Assembly (NCBI GenBank): GCA_001661515.1
Contig: LUVW01000030.1
Coordinates: 82,955 to 146,954, forward strand
Direction: 5' to 3'
Source of the DNA: Capniomyces stellatus
Taxonomy: Eukaryota > Kickxellomycota > Harpellomycetes > Harpellales > Legeriomycetaceae
Length of the DNA: 64,000 bases
Position 1 is the stretch's first letter. Each line of letters begins with the position of its first letter. Positions 1-11,732 of the stretch are shown piece after piece. The translations under genes and the position numbers were made by a program. Below the pieces are notes generated by a model that did not search any database, was not told the origin of the DNA, and worked only from the letters and a program-made list of their open reading frames with translations.

Positions 1-1297
1 GTAATTAAGGCTAATACTTCTTTGGATTTAGGGGTCTGTTAATCGAAATGTCAATTTATCTTTGTTAGGTTCTTCTACTGACTCAATAACAAACCAGTTG
101 CATTTGATTTTGACACTTTTTTTTTGTAAACACATTTCTGTTTTTCATCGATTGTTCTTTAATTGTCAGTTTTTTCACATTTGCTTTCCAACGATTGAAT
201 ACAAGTACTCTTTCGTCCAAGTTTATATTCGACAAGTTTTTTCCCCGTTACTGGCTTATTAATTTTCCAAATTACCAGAGCGGTTTTACTCAGCATTAGA
301 CTTATTTTCTTGCCTGTAAAATCAATAAAAACCTACAAAACCCGAGTACAGATAATAATACCTGTTACCGAATCAGGTCTCTCTATACATTAAAAAAAAT
401 CGAGATGTTTGACCCATAATGGATCCAGATCGCCACAGTGTTTGATTTTTTTTATTCTTCTTTACAGTTGATCAATGTTTACTATGCTTTATCGGGAACA
501 CAATGGTGCAACGGTCTATTTTAGCGTCGTCATACAAAAACAATGAATCCAAGCAACATTTGGCACTTAATTATTATTGGGTTTATAAAATAGCGGGAGC
601 CGCATATCTAAAACAATTACACGGCGTTTACCAAGCACCATAGCACCTTTAATAGTGCAAAGCATCGATTTATGTATTTGGATACAGCGTAACAGAACAA
701 GTACCAATTCAAGCTGATTTAGACAAAATGGTTGCAGCGTGAATGCAGTTTTAAATCTTAATATTAAGTAAGGTAAAATACGCAAATTATCCTCTAAACA
801 AGATGTTGTTGTGTTGCATGCTGACATTTAAAATAAAAGGTATACGAGGAGGAGATTTTATGCTCTTGTTCCATGCTTGTACTTGTTCCATTTTATTTGT
901 ATCTTTAAGGCGTACCAATGACCTTTTATTATAATTGACAGTATTGGTATTGAAGTTAGCACTTATGCTGCCCATATGTGTTTACTAACGCTCATAAAAT
1001 GTTTTCAATGGGACCAGAGTCAGTAATACTAGCAGAACTTTGGATTTATTGAATTGATGAATTTAGATCAATCAAAACTGATCTTGTACTCTGTTTAATT
1101 TTCTAAAAATAGCTAAACATAACCCAAATAGACCTTGCTGGCTCTAGGGATATTTCCAAGTTCATGCACTCTAATTTAAAAATAATAATAGCCAAGTTTC
1201 GAGATCGAAGGTGCTGTTGGGGTTATGACTTCTCGTAAGCAGCCAACGCAAGCTCCCTTTGTTTAGTTAGTTCGAAAAGCTGAATAAAGTACGAGGC
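1..1297. other. AT-rich region without a recognised gene
   Basis: Only short open frames occur on either strand, and none shows a familiar domain, a credible start context or intron signals. No tRNA-like fold or long tandem repeat was seen. It is probably the spacer downstream of the COA6-like gene. Confidence 0.6.
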
Positions 1298-1723
1298 CTA
1301 AACAAACAAGATAACAAATAGGTGGACGCAATTTTTAGTACATGAAATATCACGCATGAAGTGTATCTAAAGCATTCAGTAAAAGCAGTGCTCAGGGATG
1401 TTTTTAAATATTATTTAATAGAAATATTATCTTGTGTCAGATAATTATGAGCAGCGTCAAATATAATGGTCAAAGCAAGACCAGCCCCGGATTACTTAAA
1501 AAATAAAAATGATGTTGAGATTCGGTATCAAAGGCAATCTTACCCAAGCTTCAGGACAATGATTGTACATTTCTTTTTTTTCAATATCACAAGTGGTTCC
1601 GGCTTGTGATGGCAATTCGATTTTGTTTTTGGTTAGGCAGCCAAAGTAAACATCTCTGAACTTATGACATTCGACTCGCTTTGCTCGATTAGGTGGGACG
1701 TATGGCTTATTTGGATCGGACAT
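1298..1723 (-). CDS. COA6: COA6-like cytochrome c oxidase assembly factor (twin CX9C-CX10C)
   Basis: COA6 is a small intermembrane-space protein that helps deliver copper to the Cox2 CuA site of cytochrome c oxidase. Exon 1 (1544-1723) encodes 60 residues. After the N-terminal part comes a Cys-x9-Cys pair (CHKFRDVYFGC), then a Cys-x10-Cys pair (CDIEKKEMYNHC) followed by PEAW. This is the COA6 order and spacing. The frame reaches a GTAAGA donor directly after the Trp codon, where family members continue W-V/I-x-Y/H-F. A possible second exon at 1298-1366 follows a TTTAG acceptor and would continue W-IHFMRD to a stop, giving about 82 residues. Reading through the donor instead gives an unrelated tail (VRLPLIPN...). 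Exon 1 is secure; the 3' end is tentative. Confidence 0.7.
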
Positions 1724-2299
1724 TAGTGTATTTTAAAATTAATTATTGCTATTTATGTTTGTTTTCGTTTTCGTTTTCGTTTCTGTTTTGTTGAGATTTC
1801 TTTTAAAGGATAACTTTTTATGAATTTGTAAACAAACTGATGTATACTATTAAAGTGTTAAGAGATGGTTAAATGGAAACAAGGTGCTAATAGTGCCACA
1901 ATTACAATTCGATCTGTAAATAGTTGCAAAAAAAGAAAAAAAGAAAAAAAGTAGAATTTATTAATGAAAACACTTGGAAAATCGAAAACTGGTTAACAAC
2001 GAAACTATTATGAAGAATGTAACAAAATAAAAATGCAAACCGATTGGTCTGTTATGCTTGTTTTAATTGCTAATCAATCAGTAGCTATTGGCATAGGCTC
2101 GCAGACTCAGATTTACAATCAATTTTTTACCACTAAAACTACCAGGATCCATTTAAATAAATGAAAATAAAACTAACAGGATTAAAACAGCCAACAATTA
2201 TATTAAATGTATGGTCCAACTAAAGGCTATTTATGGACAAGGGGCAGTGCAACAATGCAAATAAAAACAAAAACAATATTTGCTGTACATTGTACCACG
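1724..2299. other. Spacer between the COA6-like gene and ORC3
   Basis: AT-rich DNA with a short TTTTCG repeat near 1758-1783 and A-rich runs around 1930-1950. It must hold the promoter of the COA6-like gene and the 3' end of ORC3. No gene was seen. Confidence 0.5.
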
Positions 2300-5200
2300 T
2301 CAAACTGATCCCCAAGTGAGTCTCATGACATGGTCGGTTTTCTTCGTTGTCTTTTTAATAAAGCCAATATAATAAAGAGTATTAACAGCATTTCCAAATC
2401 TTGTCAATAGTTCTGGGTCAATAGCCAAGTCCTCTTCATCATGAGAGTCAGTGTCTTTGCTATCAGGCTTCATCTGTGGGTCCATGACATAGCAGAACGA
2501 CATGAACCAATCGTATAGATTGATCAGCCTTCCCGCCTCCAAATGTAATCTATATGCCACTGAGACATCGTCGTTGGTTGGCAAAAGCGGGTCTGGTCTG
2601 TTTGTGTTCTTAGGCAAATTTTCGGTCGAGTCTGGTTTGCAGCATTCGCAGTTCCCTATGTAGTGGCTTGGTTTTGATAGTGCTGTTTGGATTGCTGTCC
2701 GCGGCTGTGGGTTGAAGCTCTAAACACGGTCAATGTTAGAAAGAAAAGCTAGTTAATACATGATACGGGTTGGCTGAGACGCATATCTAGCTTACAACTA
2801 AAAAAGCAAAAGCAAAATTACCTGAGCCAGAAACTGTGCTTTTTTATAATAAAACAGTTCATTAAGTGGGACATTTGAATAGTGTAACATCATCGATCTG
2901 TGCGAATAAAGTAAAGTTTACATGAAAATTGAAAAAAAAAACAAAACAGAATCGGTGTTAGACAGGTAGTTGACATAATGCCAATTTAGTTTGCACATGA
3001 TATTAGAGTTAACAAGCATAGTATTGTGGGAAGAAAATGGTGAAAAACAATAGTAATGTAAATTTAAACTCACAGAATAATCTTTGGAACGACATTGTTG
3101 GCTGCTCTCAGCGCTGATTCGTTGACAACGTCGTTGGAAGAGTTGACCAGCAGGTACGGGTTCTCGTACACTTGTTTTCTTGTGTAAACTGATCTGACAG
3201 GGTTGGACTCGGTATTGGCATGCTTTAGGATGCTGGGATCCTCCTCTTCGCTATTTTTAACAGCATCAAATGCCGAAATGCACTCGGTAAGCTTTCTACG
3301 GGCTTGCTCGCACAAATTTTCGGGAGTATAACATTGTGGGTTAGAAATCCCTCCCTGGGCCTGTGCTCTGGATATTTGATACCTATCTTCTTCTTCATTT
3401 AAAATCCTCAGCAGCGAGTGCAAAATAACAATGATCTCGGATGCCTCCAACTGTCTATTTAAGCCGATAGCAACCATAGTCAATACTGCCACACCAAATA
3501 TCGGCCAAAAAGTATGCGCTCATACCAAGACAGACATATTTGCTTTTGGCGATAGATAGTACTCAACAGTCTATAATATAGTTGATCAGCTTCTTACCTC
3601 AAAAACGACAGAATGTTCTTCCACGCTATGCATGTTTCAAAGTTCTCGTCTAGACCATTGTACTGAAGCACTCTCATCGGCAGCTTATTGAACTTTTTCC
3701 CAAACTGGTCCTGAACTGCACATATCAGTCTCATCCCCAAAACGTATCGTCTCTGGTATAGCTCCATCACGGTCAGCAAGTCGAGGATAACTACACTGGT
3801 GAAAAAGTTCGAGTCGCTGATTGCCTGTTTTAAACAGCCGATATCGTTTCCATATTTGTTTTCAATGTACCTATAATGCATATACATTTAGTTTTATCGG
3901 TTTTTTTTAATCAAAATAGCTAGTATGAAAAAAGTAAATAGAAGACACCAATGCTTTAAAAATAGCTTCGCCAAAACCAATCATTTACCTCATAACTGAT
4001 TTCTGCATCATAATCATTTCCAAATGGTCCTTCGATAGCTGCAGCTCGTTTGGCGGTACCAAAGTAACAGAATGTTTTTCATATGTCATTGTTGGCGCAA
4101 TGCTTCTGCAAAGAATGCTTAGAGGGTTTCCATAGAAAAAGTCCATGTATGCGTATTTCAGCTGGCTGACCAGCTGCTTGATTGATAGGTGGCTATGCAT
4201 AAACTGCCTAATTAAGAAGCTGTATGTTGCAAAGTCAAGCAGCAACCCCCCACAATTTTCAATCAACACCTAAAAATCATCATTGATTGGGTCAAGTTAC
4301 ATCTGTGCTGATTTAGGTAAAAGGTAAAGGTGAAAGCAAAGTTGCATTTCTAGAATACCCTGCTATAATCTATCTTTGCATCTATATTGAAAATCTACAC
4401 TGCCGCTTTTGGCGTTTAAACAACATGCATCTGGTTGTTTTGTTATTAACTGCTTGCTCTTTATTTTTTCGGGCTATCATGATTGCTATCACCATCACCA
4501 CCATCACCATTTGTTTTTATTGTAAAAAGAAAAAAATATATACAAACTACTTACCCTCTGAATCACAGCGTTTACTGTTTCCTGTGCAGAGTCCATCGAA
4601 AATTTAGCCACATTTATTCTTTGAAATGACGATGGTGTCAAACTTTGCTGCAGTGCCCCCAACCCCGTTGCTATCCCCACCAGTAAAACTATAGGGATCC
4701 GGTCAGCATACTTGCTTACAATCAATATAAAATCACTAATAACAGATGGAGAAAACCCTTCAAAGTCTTCTATAACCGCAACCACCCGAGGTCTATACAC
4801 ACTGCCATCATCAATACCATATTTCTCCACATAATAACTCTCCAAAATCGCCATGTCATACCCAACTGCTTTTGGATTTCCCACTTCCTGGCTCTCTTCA
4901 TTTTCATCTCCCACCAAGCTCCTATCATCAATGACTTGGTATATAAACTGCGTCAACAATGACTTTAACGTAGCACACTTTTTTGACTTTAGTGTTGACA
5001 CCAGGTTACAATACTTTGTCCCCTTTCCCCGCACCTTTTCGGCTATACTGCTAAACCCTTGTACGTGATCTCCCAGATTTATACCTGTTTTTTTTGTCAA
5101 GGATAATAACAAAAAAATACACACATACAAAGCTATTATTGTCGACTGCACCATAAGCCATTGTTTATTACATAGTGCACTTTGTTTAAAATTGATTTTT

Positions 5201-5842
5201 AATCTTAACTACCTGTAAATATAACTCCGGTCCGAATTTCATGTGTAGGCAACCTCCTATCGTAGTCGTTTATTGTGGTTATAAGATGTTTAGTCATAAA
5301 ATCATATCTACTTTCATCCCGCCTCCCCTCACACAAGTCTAAATTATCACCAAAACATGCCATCTCCAGCTGCACGACACGTTCAGTTAAAACAATAACG
5401 TTGTACTTACATTTTTATTTCGTTCTTGTCGTCATTTATGTTTATTCCATTTACAAAATCTCCAACTTTTTTTGCTGTTTTGGCACTCGATTTGTCTATT
5501 TCATCCTACAATCAGTCCCTCGGTGTTATTATCCAACTCTAGCAGCGTTGCAATATATAAAGGATCTTCAGTACTGTATAATTAATAACACCTACTCTGA
5601 CAACGCTCTCGACGATTCCCCAGCGCTCTTCAAACAGCGTTTTTCTTAGTGCAGAATGGAACTCACTTTCCTTCCCATTATTCAATCTTTGAAAACTACT
5701 TTTTGCCACACCTAATACATTAATGAAAGAATGTTGATTTATCAGCACTTGGTCTATATCGCTCGCTTAAATCCAAGGCATGTATAATTTAGCTTCTGCT
5801 AAAATTGTGCTCAACAATACCTTTAGTTTTTTTACTCTCCAT
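2300..5842 (-). CDS. ORC3: Origin recognition complex subunit 3
   Basis: ORC3 is a core subunit of the complex that marks replication origins and loads MCM helicases. Ten exons are inferred: 5842-5821, 5765-5596, 5505-5455, 5369-5213, 5084-4555, 4269-3989, 3870-3598, 3454-3074, 2897-2822 and 2719-2300. All have GT..AG borders and compatible phases, and total 787 codons including the stop. Recognisable blocks are RLPTHEIRTGVIFTGINLGD, the AAA+-like stretch VVAVIEDFEGFSPSVISDF with IPIVLLVGIATG, the LKYAYMDFFYGNPLSIL segment, VPLNELFYYKKAQFLAQSFN, and the winged-helix end LEAGRLINLYDWF...KKTDHVMRLTWG. The first exon is only 22 nt (seven codons plus one base), chosen because it gives MESKKTKASDIDQV in frame. 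Family length is about 600-720 aa, so 786 aa is slightly long. The first three exons are less certain than the rest. Confidence 0.88.
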
Positions 5843-7454
5843 CACAAAAAACCCCTATTTGAAGAGCATTGTTTGTCATTGGCATTAGTAACAATAATGC
5901 ACATTTAAAGTCCAGCATCGGATTTATCATTGTCTTAATTAACATGGTTCATTACAAGTGTTGAAAATAAATATTTTTTACCTCCGTCATCGAGTCATAA
6001 TTGTTGGATTTATCACCATTCCCTTCATCTCTTCCTCGCTTGGCTCCTCGAATCATTGCCTTTTTGTTATGTATACTCTTGACTACCACCAAGCTACTTT
6101 GACTTAATACCTGAATGAGATTGTATACTCTTTTTGGAATTTATTTTTATTGTGAAAAGTGTGTTACTTTGTAGAACATTTAGAGCTCAACAACTCTGCT
6201 AGTAAATCTAAATTAATATTAAAAAAACACACACACACATTCAGGACTTTGTTATTATAACAATTTATTAGATGATCCTGGCTTTATTTAATTTGCGTTT
6301 GTTTATTTACTTTTGAGTTTTGTTGTATTAAATCAACACTGTAGCTGATTTGTTGGAATTGTTTACAATCACTTCAACTCGATTTACTTATTCAACCTCA
6401 CTTTTAGTGGCGAGTAGCGAAAGCCAATGGGAAATTACTCGAAACTGAAACCTTGAACACTATGTTTTGTACTTTTAGCTAACTGCTGACCATAAATTCA
6501 TAGAAAGTAAAAAAACAGCTAGTAACTAAACCAAACATCACATAAATACCATTCCACTCAAAATACAATCACAAACAAGTACCATAAGTACTAGATTGCA
6601 TGCTAGCACCTCCTTGTATAAACTAGCTAGAAAAACCAAGGGGTAATGTGTTGGTGTTACTTAACAAACCTGTCCAAGTCATCGAATAATTGTGTACCGC
6701 TCTGTGCGATACACTATCTTAGGAGCATGTACTGATAAAACATCATCCTTAGATTTTAAACGCTGAGCTAAACTTGCCAATATCCTAGCAGACCTTTTAC
6801 ACAAAAAAGTGCTAGGCTAGCGTCCATCTAGGATCAATGGTTAAAATTGGCTGTAGTGATGTAGCGGTTTAGCTATATTTATTGGACTCGCACAGCTAAG
6901 CATAAATGCCACAATCAACTAAGAAGGCACCCAGATATATCGTGAATACGAATGAAGTTGCGCTTCGTGAACTAATCGACTAAAATGTAAGCAACAATGG
7001 TTTGCTCGTGCTACAATCAGTCCCGCATCAGCTCTCATTTCGCTTTTTGAGCAGATAGGAAAAGTAGTAAATCAGCAATTAAACATGTACAAGGCTTACC
7101 GAGTATAGTATACTCGTGGTTGGAGGTATTGTGATAGCTAAACTCCCCACTATTTGCTATCAATATACCACTGAGGTTAAAGGTATATCACTATACATGA
7201 TATATTTACACACGATGGTATAAACGCTGATTTTCATAAATGTGGCTCTTCGGTGTGGAGACTTAAGATCACGTAAACACCCATAATTGTAGAACCCCTG
7301 TCGTATTTTTATAACTTTATTTTATATTTGTTTTCAATTTAAATTCTAAATACAAATTACTTTTAGGTGGTTAATGTGGCAGTAAACTTTATCTCCGCAC
7401 AAGGAATATTCAATCGGACCCACGCCTGCTTTAAAATCACAAGGTCGTTGCTTT
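5843..7454. other. Intergenic region with no recognised gene
   Basis: About 1.6 kb between ORC3 and the LLPH-like gene. It contains a short (AC)n run near 6228-6240 and otherwise mixed AT-rich sequence. An alternative ORC3 first exon at 5982-6056 was considered and set aside. No RNA gene was seen. Confidence 0.5.
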
Positions 7455-7940
7455 TCAGCGCTTTTGAGGTACCCATTTGGCACTCTTTCTCTTTGTGACA
7501 CCCTTATTCTTCTTGTAGTTCTTCTTTGGCTTTGGCTTTTTGCTGATAGACACCGGCTTCGATTCAGATCCACCTACAATCATTATTATTAGATATGGGT
7601 TAAACAACTTGGAAAAATAGAGCATAAACATACTTGCCAAGTGCTAAGCGTTAATAAAAGCTTGCAGAGTAAAAATAAAAAAAACGAGAGCATTCCAATT
7701 AGCTCAAGCATAATGAGAAAATTTTGTACCTTCAATTTCCATTGTATCGGCTTTTTTATCAACAACCTCTTCTGACGCAGCCCCTGTCTCTGCATCCATA
7801 AGCTGATCAAGTGTGCCACTTTTAACCTTCTGCTTTTCTGCCAGTCTTGCAACTCTAGCTGCTTCGACTGGGCCATATATAGTCTCTCTTCGAATGTTCT
7901 TCATTCTGATTTTAGATTTTGATCTTCCGGATTTAGCCAT
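7455..7940 (-). CDS. LLPH / UPF0642 (YBL028C-like) nucleolar protein
   Basis: The protein starts MAKSGRSKSKIRMKNIRRE, the hallmark of the small basic LLPH/UPF0642 family (yeast YBL028C, human LLPH). These proteins are nucleolar and linked to 60S ribosome biogenesis. Two exons are inferred: 7940-7730 and 7573-7455, separated by a 156-nt intron with a GTACAA donor and TTGTAG acceptor, giving 109 residues. The middle is acidic (MDAETGAASEEVVDKKAD). The C-terminus is strongly basic and conserved in type (KPKKNYKKNKGVTKRKSAKW). The junction falls inside a Gly codon and restores one frame. The function is inferred from the family only; nothing here shows a catalytic domain. Confidence 0.82.
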
Positions 7941-8269
7941 TTTGCAAAACTATATACACCAATTCAATTTATTTTTGTGTTGAGATTATATGCCGAACTA
8001 ACGAGCTTGTATTCTGTGTTTTTAAATGTGTATTAAAAAGTTTTGGTTGAATGTAAACAATACGGTGGACACTGATAAGAAAGGCTAGATCTACTTGTAA
8101 AACAAATTTAACGTAGTATGCTTAGAATTACTTTGCCAGAGTGAAACTTTGATTTGATCCATCCTAATTAAATTATTCAAATTTCAAATTTCAAGTTAAT
8201 TTGTGGAAGAAAAAAAAAATTTTTTAATGCAAATAATTAAAAGTTAAATAAAAAATTTTAATTAAGAAT
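7941..8269. other. Spacer upstream of the LLPH-like gene
   Basis: Very AT-rich DNA between the LLPH-like start and the tRNA gene, with A/T homopolymer stretches at about 8205-8280. It should contain the LLPH-like promoter. No gene was seen. Confidence 0.5.
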
Positions 8270-8278
8270 AAAAAAAAA
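8270..8278 (-). terminator. RNA polymerase III T-run terminator of tRNA-Trp
   Basis: Nine consecutive A on the plus strand give an uninterrupted T run on the minus strand, a few bases past the tRNA 3' end. This is a standard Pol III stop. Confidence 0.7.
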
Positions 8279-8281
8279 CAT

Positions 8282-8354
8282 TGGGACGTAAGCGACTTGA
8301 ACGCTTAACCTTCCGCTTTGGAGACGGACGCGCTGCCAATTGCGCCAACACCCC
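8282..8354 (-). tRNA. tRNA-Trp (anticodon CCA)
   Basis: The minus strand folds as a 73-nt cloverleaf. The 7-bp acceptor stem GGGGTGT/ACGTCCC (one G-T and one T-G pair) is followed by discriminator A. The D arm is GCGC..GCGC. The anticodon stem TCCGT/GCGGA carries the loop CTCCAAA, reading anticodon CCA. The variable loop is 5 nt, and the T arm is AAGCG-TTCAAGT-CGCTT. There is no intron, and a T-run terminator follows. CCA is not encoded, as expected for a eukaryotic nuclear gene. It delivers Trp at UGG codons. Confidence 0.95.
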
Positions 8355-8700
8355 TGACAAAAATTTTACAAATTTACATCGACTTGAACATAGTTACAGC
8401 ACAATAGTTGAAAACATTTTGTCGAGTGGTTTGTAGTAAAAAAATGGCTGTATTCTAATACAAGCCAAGTTGAACGCTTGACTACAACATACACGTTTGT
8501 GTAGAAATAAGAGGCCATATCGTGTTATATAAGTGTTGTATTTGCTCTAATCGATACAACAATACGTAAAAAGTAAATAAAGTTGGTTTAAGGCCATCAG
8601 TAAAAAATAAACAAAAAAACAAAGTGAATTGCTCTTCTACATCTGTACTAAATTAAAGTATTTACACGCGGGGCTTCACTAGTACGCGCTCCTACCACGC
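8355..8700. other. Spacer between tRNA-Trp and the RBM42-like gene
   Basis: AT-rich DNA that holds the tRNA 5' flank and the 3' end of the RBM42-like transcript. Nothing else was seen. Confidence 0.5.
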
Positions 8701-9780
8701 CTATTTCATGTGCTTCTTTGCGCTTACATACGCTTTAGAAAGCACAGGATCTCTTTTGACTTTTTTGACTTCAACCGTGCGCTCTTTCCAAGTGCTCTTC
8801 CTAAGCTTAATGGGTCTGTTTCCAACATACTTGCCTAAATTTGTTTACAAAAACTGGGTTAGCTTACTTTAAAGCACGTATGATTCAATAACATTCACCA
8901 GTCTATATGTGGCAGTCGGAAACTAATTATTATAAAAGTGAATTTACCATTCATCTCCTTCCATGCTTTGGCAAAGTCTTTAGGATCAGAAAAGCTCACA
9001 AATCCATAGCCTTTAGACTTTGTTGTCTTTTTATCTCGAACAATTTTTGTTTTTAGTAACGATGGGTACTCGCTAAACGTTCTAAATAGTAGATCATCAG
9101 ATACATCGGTTCCCAAATCTCCCACAAACAATCTATAATCGTCTAGTTGATATTTGGCAGTACAAGATTAACATTAGCATTTTGCATTAAAATGTATTCA
9201 TTTTAATAATTTAAATTGGATGGATTTCTCTTATAAAATATTGAATAAATTTACTTGAATCCCATTCATCCAAAGAGCTATCGACCCACACTTCACCACC
9301 AGCCGCCCTTACAGTCTTTCGCTTTACACCTTTTGGCTTTTCTTCGGGGTTTGCCTCAGTTGTAGAATTTATGTTAGTGCCCGGATTGGAGGCAGAGGCT
9401 TGTTGGGGATTGTTGATGTTATTCAAGCCTGCTACAGGAGGTTTTCCGTCAACGAATCCTAACGAAGTATAGTAAGGTGTATAATCGTATATCACTCCTG
9501 AAGCCGAATCGTAAAAATAATATTCTTTCTTTTTTTCATCGTACGCGTATGTATAGCCAGACGCATCCTGCAACCAATTCCAACCAACCATCTCTGATCT
9601 ATTCACTGCTACTGGCAAAGGGTAAAACCCCATTTCACTCCCAGCTTGAGCAGACGCATTCTGTTGTGCTGCTAGATAGGCGCCGCTTTGATTTATTTGT
9701 TGAGGATTAGGTGCATTGTAATAATTATTGTTATACATTTCTAAACTAGGAAAAGGGAATTTAGGAATTTGGAATGCCAA
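8701..9780 (-). CDS. RBM42-like RNA-binding protein (single C-terminal RRM)
   Basis: Three exons are inferred: 9780-9255, 9142-8948 and 8834-8701, giving 284 residues. The N-terminal half is Asn/Gln/Ala-rich and aromatic (YNNNYYNAPNPQQINQ), with a WNWLQDASGYTYAYDEKKKEYYFYD stretch resembling a WW/OCRE-like aromatic motif. After exon joining, the RRM begins NDYRLFVGDLGTDVSDDLL. It contains RNP1 as SKGYGFVSF and ends MNGKYVGNRPIKLRKSTWKER. That ending, and the short basic tail with KRDPVLSKAYVSAKKHMK, match RBM42. RBM42-type proteins bind RNA and are linked to splicing and hnRNP K in animals. A role in mRNA processing is inferred; the exact target is unknown. Confidence 0.85.
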
Positions 9781-11732
9781 ATTTGAATATGAATTTTCTA
9801 ATTTGAACTTGCACTGTTAATAAGAGGTGAATAGGTTTCGTGTTTTAAAGTTAAAATGCTTTTGAAATAAACAAATAGTATGTTGTCAAAAAGAAAAGAA
9901 AAAGCAAAGGCAAATTTCATTTCGATTTACATAATTCAAAAAAATAAAATAAAATAACTGCTTTTATGAACTGACGCAAAAAAGTGGAACTATTTGACTT
10001 ATTTTGGATGATCGATTTGATATAAACCGTTTAATTAATCAGGGACCATTCGCCCTGGATCAATGTTTGATTTGTTTGATCATTAGAAGCTCTGCGTGAA
10101 TGAGTTTGGCTAGACATTGGTGTTAAAAGTGTTGTGGAATATAGAACTCTACAAGAAACTAAAGTATAAAAAAACAAAACCCCTCCTTCATGACCAATGT
10201 CAACACCAAAAATAAAATCAAGCTAAAGTGACAACATTCTGTTACTGCTGTGTAGTTGGGTTAGAAAAAAGCAAATATCAAAACTACACGGCCAACTGAA
10301 ATCTACTTGATTAAGTGGGGAAAGTTGATAGTCAAGGTTTGAAAAAAAATTAGGAATGCTGGGAGCGGCTTGAGGCTGGTGAATTTGTCTGGTGTTTAGA
10401 TACTGGAGAGGCCCACATTGCTCGAAAGCTTGTCTAAAAGTGAATTGGACATATCCGTCTAATACAAATTCTGCTGTGAGAATCGTCCATTTGGAGAAAT
10501 GAAGAAATAATAGAACAAATTAACAAAAGAAAAAGTAAATCAATAATAGGCTATATAAAAATTGTTGCGGGGAAACAAAGAATGCTGAATCATGAATAAA
10601 TCAAAGCAATCACAAATACGTAAACTCTCATATCATTCCCCTCCATTCATTTAATGTTTCTGCAAGATTGCTAATAAGAGTATCGACCACCAAGTCGAAA
10701 GTGGCTGCTGTTTGATATGATACCTTGGCGATTTGCCTGTTGTGACCATGGCAATTTAAGAACTCTAGGACATGCATCCAAAATTAGCCAAAGGTCTTTT
10801 TTTAGAAAGAAAAATAGAGAAGGAAGAATGCAGCCTAAGAATATAAATTTTGGAGTTAAACGATGTGTTCATAATTGCACTTTTTGTTGGGTTTGCAAGT
10901 TCCAAGTGTTGTGTATTAGCAGTAAGGTCGTATCATATAGTTCATTCTGTTTGTTTCAGCTTGGCTTACATTTTTCAATCACGTCTTTGTTTTGAAAGCG
11001 ATGTTACATAAAAACACCAAATTAATTTCAATTAAAAAATGCAACTTTATCAATTTAATTTGATTACAATTGCAATACTCATTAATTAAACATACAAACA
11101 AAAGTCGAACAACAAAGCAGTAATTGTTTGAGTTACAGTATCTTTAACCTTGAATAGAATACTGACGGCTCATTAGAAATATTGTCTTTACATTCCTGAG
11201 ATTTCATTGCAAAAAATAAAAAAAAGAACGTTGATAAATCTTTAACAAAAAGTCAACCTAAACTTGGTTTTATATTTTATTTGCTTTATTTTGCTATTCA
11301 AAAAAAAAAGAAAAAAAAATTGCGAGCCAGAAAGTTTAAAGTTTGTTTGTGAATTGAGAGTGCTAGTGGTTCACAAATCCCAGCAGACGAATAAATCCAG
11401 GACCAAAAACCGAGCTTTCAAGGCGAATTGTTGTTAGGAAACCAGGAGGTAAGGCGGTATACTACTTTAATTGCGCTTTATACTTTTGCATTAGTACAAG
11501 GTCGTAGTAAAGGCACATGTCAGATATTCTCAGTTGTAAAGGCATAAAGTGGTTGTTTTAGATTTGTTTGCTTGTTGGAAAGCAAACAATATATATACGA
11601 GCAAACAATAAACTTTTTTTAATTTTTGGCAGGGGAATTGGTAGGGCGGTACAAATACAACCGAGTTATACGAAAGCCGATAGTAAATACAGGGTGAATA
11701 GCAGCGGTAACTGCATATAAAGAAGGAACATC
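9781..11732. other. Intergenic region between divergent genes
   Basis: About 1.95 kb between the RBM42-like gene (minus) and the sphingosine kinase (plus), so both promoters should lie here. Only short unrelated frames occur, for example a 92-codon frame at 10717-10995 with no recognised motif. No repeat or RNA gene was identified. Confidence 0.5.

Noticed and set aside
4486..4512. CACCAT-type repeat encoding a His-rich frame
   Set aside because: It lies within the ORC3 intron 4270-4554, so it is a simple repeat and not a coding tract.
5982..6056. Candidate ORC3 first exon (MIRGAKRGRDEGN...)
   Set aside because: It ends in phase 0, while the next well-supported exon needs one carried base. 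The 5821-5842 exon fits instead.
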